DNA of 64,000 nt from Maribacter polysiphoniae (GTDB lineage: Bacteria; Bacteroidota; Bacteroidia; Flavobacteriales; Flavobacteriaceae): assembly GCF_003148665.1 (NCBI RefSeq), contig NZ_QGGQ01000015.1, positions 29,669 through 93,668 on the forward strand, read 5' to 3'. Positions 19,176 to 28,047 of this stretch are shown here, piece after piece. The translations under genes and the position numbers were made by a program. The notes beneath the pieces were generated by a model, which was given only the letters and a program-made list of their open reading frames with translations, made no database searches and had not been told where the DNA came from. Numbering within the stretch: the stretch's first letter is position 1; the number at the start of each line of letters is the position of its first letter.

Positions 19176-19568
19176 ATGCATATAGAAACCCCTAAAAACA
19201 AAATCAACAAAAGTGCAAAGGAAGTTTTTGAATTTCTTATCGATCTTCAGAATTTCGAAAAACTAATGCCTGAAAACATTGATAAATTCGAAGTCATCAA
19301 TGAAGATAGGTTTCTTTTTGCCTTAAAAGGAATGCCGCAAATCGTATTGCAGCGTCAGGAACAAACCCCGAACGATAAAATCGTATTAGGGGCAGCCAGT
19401 GACAAACTCCCTTTTACTTTAACGGCGGACATAGAAGCCCTCGATGATGACTCTTGTGAAGTAGTGCTGAATTTCAATGGCGAATTCAACGCTATGATGG
19501 CCATGATGATCAAATCACCCATAACAAATTTTATGGGCACCCTTTCCAAAAACCTGGGTAACCTTTAG
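19176..19568 (+). CDS. SRPBCC-family protein
   Basis: A 130-residue protein with the SRPBCC (START/coenzyme-Q-binding-like) pattern: N-terminal strand, helix EVFEFLIDLQNFEKLMPENI, here noted by its first part EVFEFLIDLQN, then beta strands and a C-terminal helix. Such proteins bind hydrophobic ligands in a cavity. It follows pyrE by nine bases and is convergent with birA. Ligand unknown. Confidence 0.8.
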   Translation: MHIETPKNKINKSAKEVFEFLIDLQNFEKLMPENIDKFEVINEDRFLFALKGMPQIVLQRQEQTPNDKIVLGAASDKLPFTLTADIEALDDDSCEVVLNFNGEFNAMMAMMIKSPITNFMGTLSKNLGNL

Positions 19569-19573
19569 GCTTT

Positions 19574-20305
19574 TCAATAAAGCAGGCTTATTTCCTTCAT
19601 ATTGAATTCCTTTTGGATATCGTCCTCAAGGGTAACCATCAGTTTGCCTTGATCCGAAACCCCTCGAATGAAGCCCATGAACAGGTTACCATCGGTTCCT
19701 TTGAAGGTTGAAGGCTTATCTTTTCTAAACAAGACACTTTCATAGGTATCCTTCATATATCCCGCCCCCTTATTTTCAATTTCCAAAAAAGACTTCTTCA
19801 GTTCCCCATAAAATAAAAAGAGTAACATTTCCAAGTCAAATGTCTTCCCCATTATTAATTTTAAGGACGAAACATTTGGCAACCCTATGAACTTTTCCTG
19901 GTTCACATTCAACCCAATTCCTATTACCGAAGAAATCATTCGGCTACCCGATAAAATATTTTCAATTAATATTCCGCATATTTTCGAGTGTCCTGACAGA
20001 ATGTCGTTAGGCCATTTGACTTTTAAATTGGGTATACCCAATGTATGTAACGCATTATAAACCGCCAAGGATATACAGATATTCAGTAGAAAAGGATTAT
20101 TGAACTGCTCCGATTCTATTTTCTTCAAAACGCTGAATGTTAGATTCTTACCGTGTTCCGATTCCCAAACCGTACCCATTTGCCCCCTTCCAAGGGTCTG
20201 GGTATCGGCGACCACAAACGTAAAATCCTCCAACGAACTTTCATTCATTAAATCCTTTAAGTACAAATTTGTAGAGTCCGTGGCATTAAGTTTGATTATC
20301 CTCAT
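19574..20305 (-). CDS. birA: Biotin--[acetyl-CoA-carboxylase] ligase
   Basis: Attaches biotin to the carrier protein of acetyl-CoA carboxylase. The core motif GRGQMGTVWESEHGKNL (biotin and ATP binding) and KWPNDI are present. At 243 residues it lacks an N-terminal DNA-binding domain, so it is a ligase and not a BirA-type repressor. It ends five bases after the SRPBCC gene ends on the other strand. Confidence 0.93.
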   Translation of the reverse strand: MRIIKLNATDSTNLYLKDLMNESSLEDFTFVVADTQTLGRGQMGTVWESEHGKNLTFSVLKKIESEQFNNPFLLNICISLAVYNALHTLGIPNLKVKWPNDILSGHSKICGILIENILSGSRMISSVIGIGLNVNQEKFIGLPNVSSLKLIMGKTFDLEMLLFLFYGELKKSFLEIENKGAGYMKDTYESVLFRKDKPSTFKGTDGNLFMGFIRGVSDQGKLMVTLEDDIQKEFNMKEISLLY

Positions 20306-20373
20306 CTATCATCCAATAAAAGAAAGTAACAGCTATTGTTAAAATTTTTAAGGATAAAAGAACAAAAAAATAA

Positions 20374-20381
20374 TAACTTTG
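20374..20381 (+). promoter_or_regulatory. Candidate -7 box for rsfS-ftsH
   Basis: TAACTTTG matches TAnnTTTG and ends 19 nt before the rsfS ATG, within a very AT-rich divergent region. No -33 TTTG at 19-20 bp. Confidence 0.5.
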
Positions 20382-20400
20382 TAAAAATTAAAATTTTTGA

Positions 20401-20778
20401 ATGCAGAAAAGGAAAGCCAGTACAGATGAGTTAATTGCATTAATTTTACAGGGAATAGAAGAAGTAAAAGGGCAAAACATAAATTTACTCGACCTAAGGG
20501 AAATTGAAAACACCGTATGCGACTACTTTATTATATGTAATGGTACTTCCAACACACATGTGAATGCCATAGTAGGATCAATCCAAAAAACAGTAAGCAA
20601 GGCTATAAAAGACAAACCTTGGCACGTTGAAGGCGAAGACAATGCCGAATGGGTTTTAATGGATTATGTCAACGTTGTGGTACACGTCTTCCAAAAACAA
20701 ATTAGAGAATACTACGATATAGAAGGACTTTGGGGTGACGCCAAGTTCACGACCATCGAAAGTAGTATAAATCAGTAA
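20401..20778 (+). CDS. rsfS: Ribosome silencing factor RsfS
   Basis: Binds ribosomal protein L14 on the 50S subunit and blocks subunit joining in starved cells. The family core is recognisable: VCDYFIICNGTSNTHV, WHVEGEDNAEWVLMDY and VHVFQKQIREYYDIEGLWGD, each a conserved RsfS block. The length of 125 residues is normal. It lies nine bases upstream of ftsH and is probably cotranscribed with it. Confidence 0.95.
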   Translation: MQKRKASTDELIALILQGIEEVKGQNINLLDLREIENTVCDYFIICNGTSNTHVNAIVGSIQKTVSKAIKDKPWHVEGEDNAEWVLMDYVNVVVHVFQKQIREYYDIEGLWGDAKFTTIESSINQ

Positions 20779-20787
20779 AAAAAAAGA

Positions 20788-22848
20788 ATGGCTAAAGATA
20801 ACAATACAACTCCCAAAAAACCGAAATTCAGTTCATGGTGGATCTATGGACTCATTGCAGTATTTCTTATTGGGTTTCAGTTTATAGGTGGGGGGAACCT
20901 CAACAATACCAAAAAAACAACAACTTCAGAACTACAGGAGTACCTTAGAAATGGGGACATCAGTAAGATTCTGATCATCACGAATACGAATCAGGCCAAA
21001 GTTTTCCTGACCGACGAAGCCTTGCAGAAAGAAGTGCACAAAGACGTCTCAGAGAAACCCTTGTTGCCTACAACAGGCGCTATTCCCCAATATATATTGG
21101 ATTATGGCGATCTCCAGATTTTCCAAAATGAAATCACAGAGATCAAAAAGGAAGAAAACCTCGATACCATTGTGGAATTCGATAAGGAATCGAACTACCT
21201 CGGTGATTTATTGTTGGGAATCCTCCCTTTTGTATTGATCATAGGTATCTGGATCTATCTCATGCGACGTATGTCGGGTGGCGGTGGCGGTGGCGCCGGC
21301 GGACAGATATTCAATATCGGTAAGTCAAAAGCCAAATTGTTCGACGAAAAAACAGACACCCGTACCTCTTTCAAGGACGTTGCCGGTTTGGAAGGCGCCA
21401 AAGAGGAAGTTGAGGAAATCGTTGAATTTTTAAGGAATCCGGATAAATACACCTCTTTAGGGGGTAAGATTCCAAAAGGTGCCCTTTTGGTGGGCCCTCC
21501 AGGTACCGGTAAGACATTATTGGCGAAAGCCGTTGCCGGTGAGGCCAAGGTTCCCTTTTTCTCACTCTCAGGCTCAGATTTTGTCGAGATGTTCGTAGGG
21601 GTAGGTGCCTCCAGGGTACGTGACCTATTTAAACAGGCGAAAGATAAATCACCCGCAATTATTTTCATAGATGAAATTGATGCCATTGGTAGGGCCAGGG
21701 GTAAAAACAATTTCACGGGATCTAACGATGAGCGTGAAAATACATTGAACCAGTTATTGACCGAAATGGATGGTTTTGGGACCAACACCAATGTTATCGT
21801 TCTTGCCGCCACAAACCGTGCCGACGTACTCGACAAGGCTTTAATGCGTGCTGGTCGTTTTGACAGACAGATCTATGTGGATTTACCGGACATACGTGAG
21901 CGTAAGGAAATTTTCGAAGTACACCTTAGACCGATTAAAACCGCCGAAACCCTTGATTTGGATTTCTTGGCCCGACAAACACCCGGTTTCTCGGGAGCGG
22001 ACATTGCCAATGTGTGTAATGAGGCAGCCTTGATTGCTGCACGTAAAGAGAAAAAGGCAGTTGGCAAACAGGATTTTCTTGATGCCGTAGATCGTATTAT
22101 CGGTGGCCTAGAGAAAAAGAATAAAATCATCACAGTTGGTGAGAAAAAGACCATTGCATACCACGAAGCCGGTCATGCCACCGTTAGTTGGATGTTGGAA
22201 CATGCGGCCCCGTTGGTCAAGGTAACCATCGTACCTAGAGGACAATCCTTGGGTGCAGCTTGGTACTTGCCTGAAGAAAGGTTGATTGTGCGACCTGAAC
22301 AAATGAATGATGAAATGTGTGCCACCCTAGGGGGTAGGGCTGCCGAGAAGGTTATATTCAACCAGATCTCGACAGGAGCCTTGAGCGATTTGGAAAAAGT
22401 AACCAAACAAGCACGCGCCATGGTTACCGTATATGGCCTTAATGATAAAATAGGTAATCTTACCTATTATGATTCCTCAGGACAGAATGAATACGGCTTT
22501 ACCAAACCCTATAGTGAGGAAACCGCCCAGAAAATCGATACTGAAATCTCAGCGATTATCGAAGAGCAGTACAAAAGGGCAATCGATGTTTTGGAAGAGA
22601 ACAAAGATAAACTCATAGCCTTGGCTGAACGCCTTTTGGAAAAGGAAGTAATCTTTAAGGAGGATTTGGAAAAGATTTTTGGAAAAAGACCTTTCGACAA
22701 ACATTTTGACGGCAAGGGCCAGGAAGTGACCAGAGAGGAAGCCGAAGCGGAAGCAAAAGAAATAATTGAAGAAGCGGCAGCAAAGAAAGAAGCAGCAAAA
22801 AAAGCGGAAGTAAAAGATACTGAAGACGACAACAAGGAAAATAAATAA
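20788..22848 (+). CDS. ftsH: ATP-dependent zinc metalloprotease FtsH
   Basis: Membrane-anchored AAA+ protease that degrades misfolded membrane proteins and regulators. Two transmembrane segments lie near 15-32 and 140-160, then a glycine-rich linker (GGGGGGAGG). The AAA module has Walker A GPPGTGKT (236-243), Walker B IIFIDEID and the second region of homology ending RAGRFDRQ. The zinc site is HEAGH (459-463). The C-terminus is a charged low-complexity tail rich in Ala, Glu and Lys. It probably forms a hexamer facing the cytosol. Confidence 0.96.
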   Translation: MAKDNNTTPKKPKFSSWWIYGLIAVFLIGFQFIGGGNLNNTKKTTTSELQEYLRNGDISKILIITNTNQAKVFLTDEALQKEVHKDVSEKPLLPTTGAIPQYILDYGDLQIFQNEITEIKKEENLDTIVEFDKESNYLGDLLLGILPFVLIIGIWIYLMRRMSGGGGGGAGGQIFNIGKSKAKLFDEKTDTRTSFKDVAGLEGAKEEVEEIVEFLRNPDKYTSLGGKIPKGALLVGPPGTGKTLLAKAVAGEAKVPFFSLSGSDFVEMFVGVGASRVRDLFKQAKDKSPAIIFIDEIDAIGRARGKNNFTGSNDERENTLNQLLTEMDGFGTNTNVIVLAATNRADVLDKALMRAGRFDRQIYVDLPDIRERKEIFEVHLRPIKTAETLDLDFLARQTPGFSGADIANVCNEAALIAARKEKKAVGKQDFLDAVDRIIGGLEKKNKIITVGEKKTIAYHEAGHATVSWMLEHAAPLVKVTIVPRGQSLGAAWYLPEERLIVRPEQMNDEMCATLGGRAAEKVIFNQISTGALSDLEKVTKQARAMVTVYGLNDKIGNLTYYDSSGQNEYGFTKPYSEETAQKIDTEISAIIEEQYKRAIDVLEENKDKLIALAERLLEKEVIFKEDLEKIFGKRPFDKHFDGKGQEVTREEAEAEAKEIIEEAAAKKEAAKKAEVKDTEDDNKENK

Positions 22849-22908
22849 ACAAGATTTACGTTGTTCTTACTAATAATGAGGACATAGTAACGCGCTTTAA
22901 TAAAATTA

Positions 22909-23520
22909 ATGGGGCTATTTGACAAATTATTCGGCGGTGGCAAAAAAAAGGTACCCAAAGAAACTGCGGAAACCCGTGGGGTGCATATGCCTGATTTGAA
23001 TATTCCTGTTGATGAAAAGTTCACCATTCATTTTAAAACGAATGGAGGCAAATTCATCTATTGTGATTCTTTTCAAGAAATCTCAGAAGCGCTTCAGAAT
23101 ATCGTTAAGGAAAATGATTGGAAAAACCATCCTTTCTTTGTGTTGAACCCCATGTTGGAAGAAAGGTTTTCCAAAGAAAAAGTAACTTTCACCAATAAGG
23201 CCAAGGAAAGCGAAGTGTTTTTTACAACCTGCGAACATCTTATTGCCCAAAATGGGTCGATACTTGTCTGCTCCAATCAATTAATGGAGAAAAAGCTCAA
23301 TGAACTTCCAGATAATATCATTGTCTTTGCCACCACAAGTCAATTAGTCGAGTCTATTGGGGAGGGTTTAAAAAAAATCAAGAAAAAATATGGCCATAGT
23401 ATACCGGCCAATATCACTACCCTCAAACACTTTCGGGCCACCAATGAAAATTCAAATGACTTTTTAACATACGGTAGTAGTTCCAAAAATCTGTATCTTT
23501 TACTTTTGGAAGATCTATAG
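22909..23520 (+). CDS. LUD-domain protein
   Basis: A 203-residue protein resembling the LUD domain of LutB/LutC-type lactate-utilisation proteins, seen in the C-terminal half with ILVCSNQLMEKKLNELP and IIVFATTSQLV. The N-terminal 60 residues include a basic GGGKKKVPK stretch. No iron-sulphur cysteine cluster is present, so it is not LutB. It lies between ftsH and cdsA; one base separates it from cdsA. Role unknown. Confidence 0.8.
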   Translation: MGLFDKLFGGGKKKVPKETAETRGVHMPDLNIPVDEKFTIHFKTNGGKFIYCDSFQEISEALQNIVKENDWKNHPFFVLNPMLEERFSKEKVTFTNKAKESEVFFTTCEHLIAQNGSILVCSNQLMEKKLNELPDNIIVFATTSQLVESIGEGLKKIKKKYGHSIPANITTLKHFRATNENSNDFLTYGSSSKNLYLLLLEDL

Positions 23521-23521
23521 T

Positions 23522-24325
23522 ATGAAAGAAGTTTTAAGAAGGGCACTTTCCGGGGCAGTTTATATAATTCTATTATTATCGGCCGTATTCCTGAGTTCGG
23601 ATGCCTTCGATTTTTTGTTTATGACCTTTGGCCTGGCCTGTTTATACGAATATAAAAGGCTGGTACATCTTAAGGGATACCACATCTTTATTGCGTATTT
23701 GGCTTTATGGTGGACCTTCATCTATTTGGTACATGATAGATGGTTGATCTACATTCTAATGTTCCTGACCATATCGACGAATATTGTCCTGCTCTTTTTT
23801 CTTTTCTCGAAAAAAGACCGACTTTTCCAATTTCATCATAAATTCCTTATCGGTTTACTATATATCGGTGGTGGTTGCATTTTCCTGACCATGATTCCGT
23901 ACAAAGACAATGATTTTGCCAAATTGCTCATAATGGGGATCTTTATTCTCATCTGGGTAAATGATTCTTTCGCATATCTTGTGGGAAGCACTTTGGGGCG
24001 AACGAAATTGTTCCCTGCGGTTTCCCCAAAAAAAACCATAGAGGGCACTTTGGGCGGCTTGGTATTTACCTTGATCGCCGCCTACCTACTTGGTAGGTAT
24101 GAAACTATGATAAATCCGATACAATGGTTAATTTTGGCATCTGTAATTGTATTATTTGGGACTTTGGGTGATTTGATAGAATCAAAATTCAAAAGAATTG
24201 CAGGAGTCAAGGACAGTGGGGCCATTATACCGGGTCATGGGGGGATGCTAGACCGTTTGGACAGTATGGTATTCGCGGCACCTTTTGCCTATTTAACATT
24301 AAAAATATTTACCTATGTTTCATAA
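23522..24325 (+). CDS. cdsA: Phosphatidate cytidylyltransferase
   Basis: Makes CDP-diacylglycerol from phosphatidic acid and CTP in the inner membrane, the branch point for phospholipid synthesis. Multiple transmembrane helices are evident, and the C-terminal signature KRIAGVKDSGAIIPGHGG, continuing MLDRLDS, is diagnostic. The length of 267 residues is normal. Its last 11 bases overlap psd, giving translational coupling. Confidence 0.95.
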   Translation: MKEVLRRALSGAVYIILLLSAVFLSSDAFDFLFMTFGLACLYEYKRLVHLKGYHIFIAYLALWWTFIYLVHDRWLIYILMFLTISTNIVLLFFLFSKKDRLFQFHHKFLIGLLYIGGGCIFLTMIPYKDNDFAKLLIMGIFILIWVNDSFAYLVGSTLGRTKLFPAVSPKKTIEGTLGGLVFTLIAAYLLGRYETMINPIQWLILASVIVLFGTLGDLIESKFKRIAGVKDSGAIIPGHGGMLDRLDSMVFAAPFAYLTLKIFTYVS

Positions 24326-24995
24326 AGAGGGTCAAACCATTATACTAACAACCTTTTTTATCGTGGTAGCCGTTGTCTTACTTTCCGGATTCTACGTTAC
24401 GAATGAATGGTTACGATGGGGGTTACAGATTGTGGCAGTTGCCATATTGATTTTGATTCTCCAATTCTTCAGAAACCCTAAAAGAAGCGCCAATAATCTT
24501 TTTGATGAAATATTGGCCCCCGTTGATGGTAAGGTGGTCGTTATCGAGGAAGTCCTTGAAACGGAATACTTTAATGACAAAAGACTTCAGGTATCCATTT
24601 TCATGTCCCCATTCAATGTGCATGTCACCCGTTACCCCATTAGTGGCACCATAAAATATTCAAAATACCATCCCGGGAAATATTTGGTGGCATGGCATCC
24701 CAAATCGAGCACGGACAATGAAAGAACCACTGTGGTCATAAACACCCCTAAGTTCGGTAAAATATTATATCGTCAGATTGCCGGCGCCATGGCCAGGCGT
24801 ATTGTAAATTATGCCGAGGAGGGTGAAAGTGTACATCAGGGCGAAGATTCCGGTTTTATTAAATTTGGTTCTAGGGTAGACTTATTACTACCTTTGGATT
24901 GTGGCATAGCCGTAAAATTAAACCAAAAGGTAATAGGTGCAAAAACATGTATTGCCACCTATGTAGACAAGCATGAAGAAAGAGACTTTACGTAA
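24315..24995 (+). CDS. psd: Phosphatidylserine decarboxylase proenzyme
   Basis: Makes phosphatidylethanolamine from phosphatidylserine. It is the short type (226 residues) with one or two N-terminal hydrophobic helices (about 10-26 and 33-49). The self-cleavage site is FGSR (about 175-178), whose Ser becomes the pyruvoyl group. It overlaps cdsA by 11 bp and the acyl-CoA-binding protein gene by 23 bp, forming a phospholipid operon. Confidence 0.94.
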   Translation: MFHKEGQTIILTTFFIVVAVVLLSGFYVTNEWLRWGLQIVAVAILILILQFFRNPKRSANNLFDEILAPVDGKVVVIEEVLETEYFNDKRLQVSIFMSPFNVHVTRYPISGTIKYSKYHPGKYLVAWHPKSSTDNERTTVVINTPKFGKILYRQIAGAMARRIVNYAEEGESVHQGEDSGFIKFGSRVDLLLPLDCGIAVKLNQKVIGAKTCIATYVDKHEERDFT

Positions 24996-25233
24996 TAAAT
25001 TTGAAGACGCTGTGGCCTTTGTAAATTCTTACACAGAGCCTTTACCTGCCGACCTCTTGCTTAAGCTTTACGCTTACTACAAAATAGCCAATAAGAATTA
25101 TGATAATCCAGGCAGCAAGACACCCCTTATCAATGCCTTTAAGGCCAATGCGTTATTCCAGGCGCAGAATATTGGTCGTGAAGATGCAATGAAGGGCTAT
25201 ATTGCCTTGGTGGAAAAAGAAATCAAAAAATGA
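24973..25233 (+). CDS. Acyl-CoA-binding protein
   Basis: An 86-residue ACBP-family four-helix protein. The characteristic region LYAYYKIANKNYD includes the ligand-binding Tyr and Lys positions, and the C-terminal half has KANALFQAQNIGREDAMKGY. ACBPs bind long-chain acyl-CoA esters. They are common in eukaryotes and patchy in bacteria. The start lies 23 bp inside psd, which implies coupling and a role in supplying or buffering acyl-CoA for phospholipid synthesis. The latter is inference. Confidence 0.88.
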   Translation: MKKETLRNKFEDAVAFVNSYTEPLPADLLLKLYAYYKIANKNYDNPGSKTPLINAFKANALFQAQNIGREDAMKGYIALVEKEIKK

Positions 25234-25251
25234 TTTTGTACGTGTAAGCTG

Positions 25252-26013
25252 CTATTCATAAAGATCGTTCAAATCGGCCTTACATAGTTCAAAAATAAAG
25301 TCCCCCACTTTCTGGGTTACATCCTTAAAAAAACGTTCACCCTTTTCCTTGGTCGAGCTCGTGGGATTCCCAACACCGGTATCCTCACTGATTTGAGACC
25401 ATTTGCGTTCTGCCCAAACCCAACCTTCGGTAAACGATTTTATTTTATACCCTTTGGACGCCCCTGTACCCCAATGTTCTTTCGGCAGTACCAAATCCGG
25501 CTTTAAATAGAGCATCAGACTGGTTTCCATTTCATCGGCATGATCCCCTTCATGCTCAAAGTATGTGGTCTTATCCAACGATTGGAACCAATTGGCGAAA
25601 CAAATGAACATATCAGGATATTTCAGGCCCAACTCCCTGACCAATGGCTTGAAATTATTGCCCCCATGGCTATTGAAAATGAGTAATTTTTTGACTCCTT
25701 GTCTGTTAAGCACTTCGACCACATCACATAAAATGGACAATTGCGTACTTGGATTCAGGTTAATATCCAAATAGATATCCGATTGTCCCGTATTAACGCC
25801 AAAAGGGATTGATGGCAATACAATCGCCCTACCCCCTTTCTCCCAAGCCACCTTTGCCGATCCCGCAGCCAAGAGATCACTCTCATAGACATCCGTTCCA
25901 TAGGGTAAATGGTAATTATGGGCCTCTGTTGCGCCCCAAGGCAAAACAGCCACATCAAAACGGTCATCCTTAAGGGCTTTCCAGTTCGTCTCTGCCAAAA
26001 TGTATGGTCTCAT
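25252..26013 (-). CDS. Creatininase-family amidohydrolase
   Basis: A 253-residue metal-dependent hydrolase. The creatininase fold is shown by LPWGATEAHNYHLPYGTD, with its Glu, His and Asp metal ligands, by NSHGGN and by HADEMETS. Relatives hydrolyse creatinine or riboflavin-pathway amides such as formamidopyrimidines; the substrate cannot be assigned. Twelve bases separate it from the upstream sterol-desaturase-like gene, so the two are probably one operon. Confidence 0.88.
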   Translation of the reverse strand: MRPYILAETNWKALKDDRFDVAVLPWGATEAHNYHLPYGTDVYESDLLAAGSAKVAWEKGGRAIVLPSIPFGVNTGQSDIYLDINLNPSTQLSILCDVVEVLNRQGVKKLLIFNSHGGNNFKPLVRELGLKYPDMFICFANWFQSLDKTTYFEHEGDHADEMETSLMLYLKPDLVLPKEHWGTGASKGYKIKSFTEGWVWAERKWSQISEDTGVGNPTSSTKEKGERFFKDVTQKVGDFIFELCKADLNDLYE

Positions 26014-26025
26014 AGCTTTAAAATA

Positions 26026-27294
26026 TTAAATTGCAATCTTTGTGTTTGAAGGGTCTTTTTCCAGATATGTAAAATAAATGCCTGCTGTTAGGGTAATCAA
26101 AAAATAGAGTGCTACCCATGCGGCACCAAAATCGGAATACGTATTTATACCAAACCAATCCCCAGTATACCAAATGACGGCAACACCAGAAAGACCACGG
26201 ATTACCTCAATCCACACCGCATAACGAACCCTGTCCATCAGAGCGGTATACCCATAGATACCAATAAAAACAAAGGCCCCGAAAGACAACAATCCATCAA
26301 ACCCTATGGCTTCATAATTATAGAACATGAACAGCATTAAAAAGGTAGTACAAAGAACTTGGAATACAGCGTATCCCTTTAAAGCGGAAGATGCCTGGGT
26401 GTCATACTTTTCAAAATGATATACATCCTCAATAATCGGGATGGGATATTTTTCCTTAACATCCGCAGGGCGCCAACCTGTAGGCATAAACCATATACGA
26501 AGTTTGTCAAAAACATTTCGAGTTCGCCAAGCGTCTTTCATCAAACGCCATAAATGTTGAAAATTAATGATGATCGGATTCCATGTCGAGGCCGGTTTTA
26601 AGACCCCATATTGTGGTGGGACTTCTTCCAATTCCTCTTGAAAGGTACCGAACCAGCGATCCCACACGCAGAGGATCTGGCCTAGGTTCTTATCAATATA
26701 TTCCGGATTGATGGCATGGTGCACCCGATGTTGGGAGGGTGTTACGATAATGTATTCCAACCATCCCATTTTTCCGATATGCTGTGTGTGGTACCAAAAT
26801 TGGGCGAACAAGTGAACAGGGGCCAAAATGGCAATAACGATATTCGGAACGCCCATTATGGCCGCAGGAATCAACAGAAGAGGAAAATACCCCAACAAAT
26901 TGGAAATGGATTGCCGTAAGGCACAGGCCAAATTAAACTCCTCGCTACTATGGTGTATCACATGCTGATTCCAGAAGAAATTGATTTTATGACTCAATCG
27001 ATGATTCCAATATCCTGCAAAATCCATCGCCAAAAATGCGACCAACCACACCACCCAAGTTGATTTCAGGGAAAACACAGCCAAATGCTCCAACAAAAAA
27101 GGATAGGATACGATGATAATACCGATGCCCAAAGAATCCTTTATAATATTCGTAAGTCCTGAACTGATACTGGAAACAGAATCGAGTACCTTATGCTTCT
27201 GGTCTTTTACCACATAGCCATAGACCATTTCTATGGCCAAAAGAACCATAAAAAAAGGAATAGCGTACAAAAGGGCCTTGGCGTAGGTTTCCAT
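26026..27294 (-). CDS. Sterol desaturase/fatty acid hydroxylase-like membrane protein
   Basis: A 422-residue integral membrane di-iron oxygenase of the fatty acid hydroxylase superfamily. The histidine boxes are visible: HRLSH, HVIHH and HRVHH. Extra transmembrane segments follow the catalytic region (about 310-415), making it longer than the simplest members. It may hydroxylate or desaturate a lipid such as a fatty acid or carotenoid. Substrate unknown. Confidence 0.88.
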   Translation of the reverse strand: METYAKALLYAIPFFMVLLAIEMVYGYVVKDQKHKVLDSVSSISSGLTNIIKDSLGIGIIIVSYPFLLEHLAVFSLKSTWVVWLVAFLAMDFAGYWNHRLSHKINFFWNQHVIHHSSEEFNLACALRQSISNLLGYFPLLLIPAAIMGVPNIVIAILAPVHLFAQFWYHTQHIGKMGWLEYIIVTPSQHRVHHAINPEYIDKNLGQILCVWDRWFGTFQEELEEVPPQYGVLKPASTWNPIIINFQHLWRLMKDAWRTRNVFDKLRIWFMPTGWRPADVKEKYPIPIIEDVYHFEKYDTQASSALKGYAVFQVLCTTFLMLFMFYNYEAIGFDGLLSFGAFVFIGIYGYTALMDRVRYAVWIEVIRGLSGVAVIWYTGDWFGINTYSDFGAAWVALYFLITLTAGIYFTYLEKDPSNTKIAI

Positions 27295-27336
27295 TCTATT
27301 GATTTAATCTAAGAAAGATACCAATAAATATGGAAT

Positions 27337-28047
27337 TCACTTATTTTTAACAACATTGGTCTTTAGTATAAAACCCCGACCATGCACATTTTCAATCCTC
27401 AGCGTTGGATCGTGTGCCAAATACTTCCGTAAATGGGTAACGAATACATTCAAACTCTTTCTATTGAAATAGTCATTGTTGCCCCAAAGGGTCTCCAGTA
27501 TCCCTTTATGCCCACAAAGTTCATTCGGATGGGAGGCCAAATATTTGAGCAGCTCACTTTCACGGGAGGTCAGATGGATAACCTCCGATTCGAAAAACAA
27601 TTCCTGGGTTGAACTGTTCAACCTATACATTCCAATATTGAATATTGAATTTTCACCGGCATGGTCCGGTGTTCTTTTCAATCTATCCAAAAGCGCCAAA
27701 ATACGCACTACCAATTCCTCCTCATCAATGGGCTTTTTAAGATAGTCCAAGGCTCCGAGTGAAAACCCTTTTAAAACATCGACTTTCAGTGATCTTGCGG
27801 TCAGGAAGATAAAGGGAAGGTCAGGAAACCTTTTTGCTATATCCGCGGCAAGCGTAAAACCATCCATCTGAACCATCATCACATCCAAAATAGCCAAATC
27901 GAACCTATTGGATTGAATAATATCCACAACCTTCGTTGGCTCTTTTTCCCATATAATATCGAAATCCTTCATTCTTAGGTATTCGGTAAGCAAATACCCT
28001 AAAGAGGCATCATCCTCAACCAATAAAATACTATATTTTTTTCCCAT
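27337..28047 (-). CDS. OmpR-family response regulator
   Basis: A 236-residue DNA-binding regulator: a receiver domain with acidic EDD (11-13) and phosphoacceptor Asp55 in AILDVMM, then a C-terminal winged helix (about 140-230, with HLTSRESELLKYL). Its start overlaps the end of the kinase gene by 17 bp, so it is translationally coupled and the pair forms a two-component system. Confidence 0.94.
   Translation of the reverse strand: MGKKYSILLVEDDASLGYLLTEYLRMKDFDIIWEKEPTKVVDIIQSNRFDLAILDVMMVQMDGFTLAADIAKRFPDLPFIFLTARSLKVDVLKGFSLGALDYLKKPIDEEELVVRILALLDRLKRTPDHAGENSIFNIGMYRLNSSTQELFFESEVIHLTSRESELLKYLASHPNELCGHKGILETLWGNNDYFNRKSLNVFVTHLRKYLAHDPTLRIENVHGRGFILKTNVVKNK

Noticed and set aside
22509..23027. 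Minus-strand frame of 172 residues rich in Ser and Leu
   Set aside because: It is a shadow of the Glu/Lys/Ala-rich tail of ftsH.
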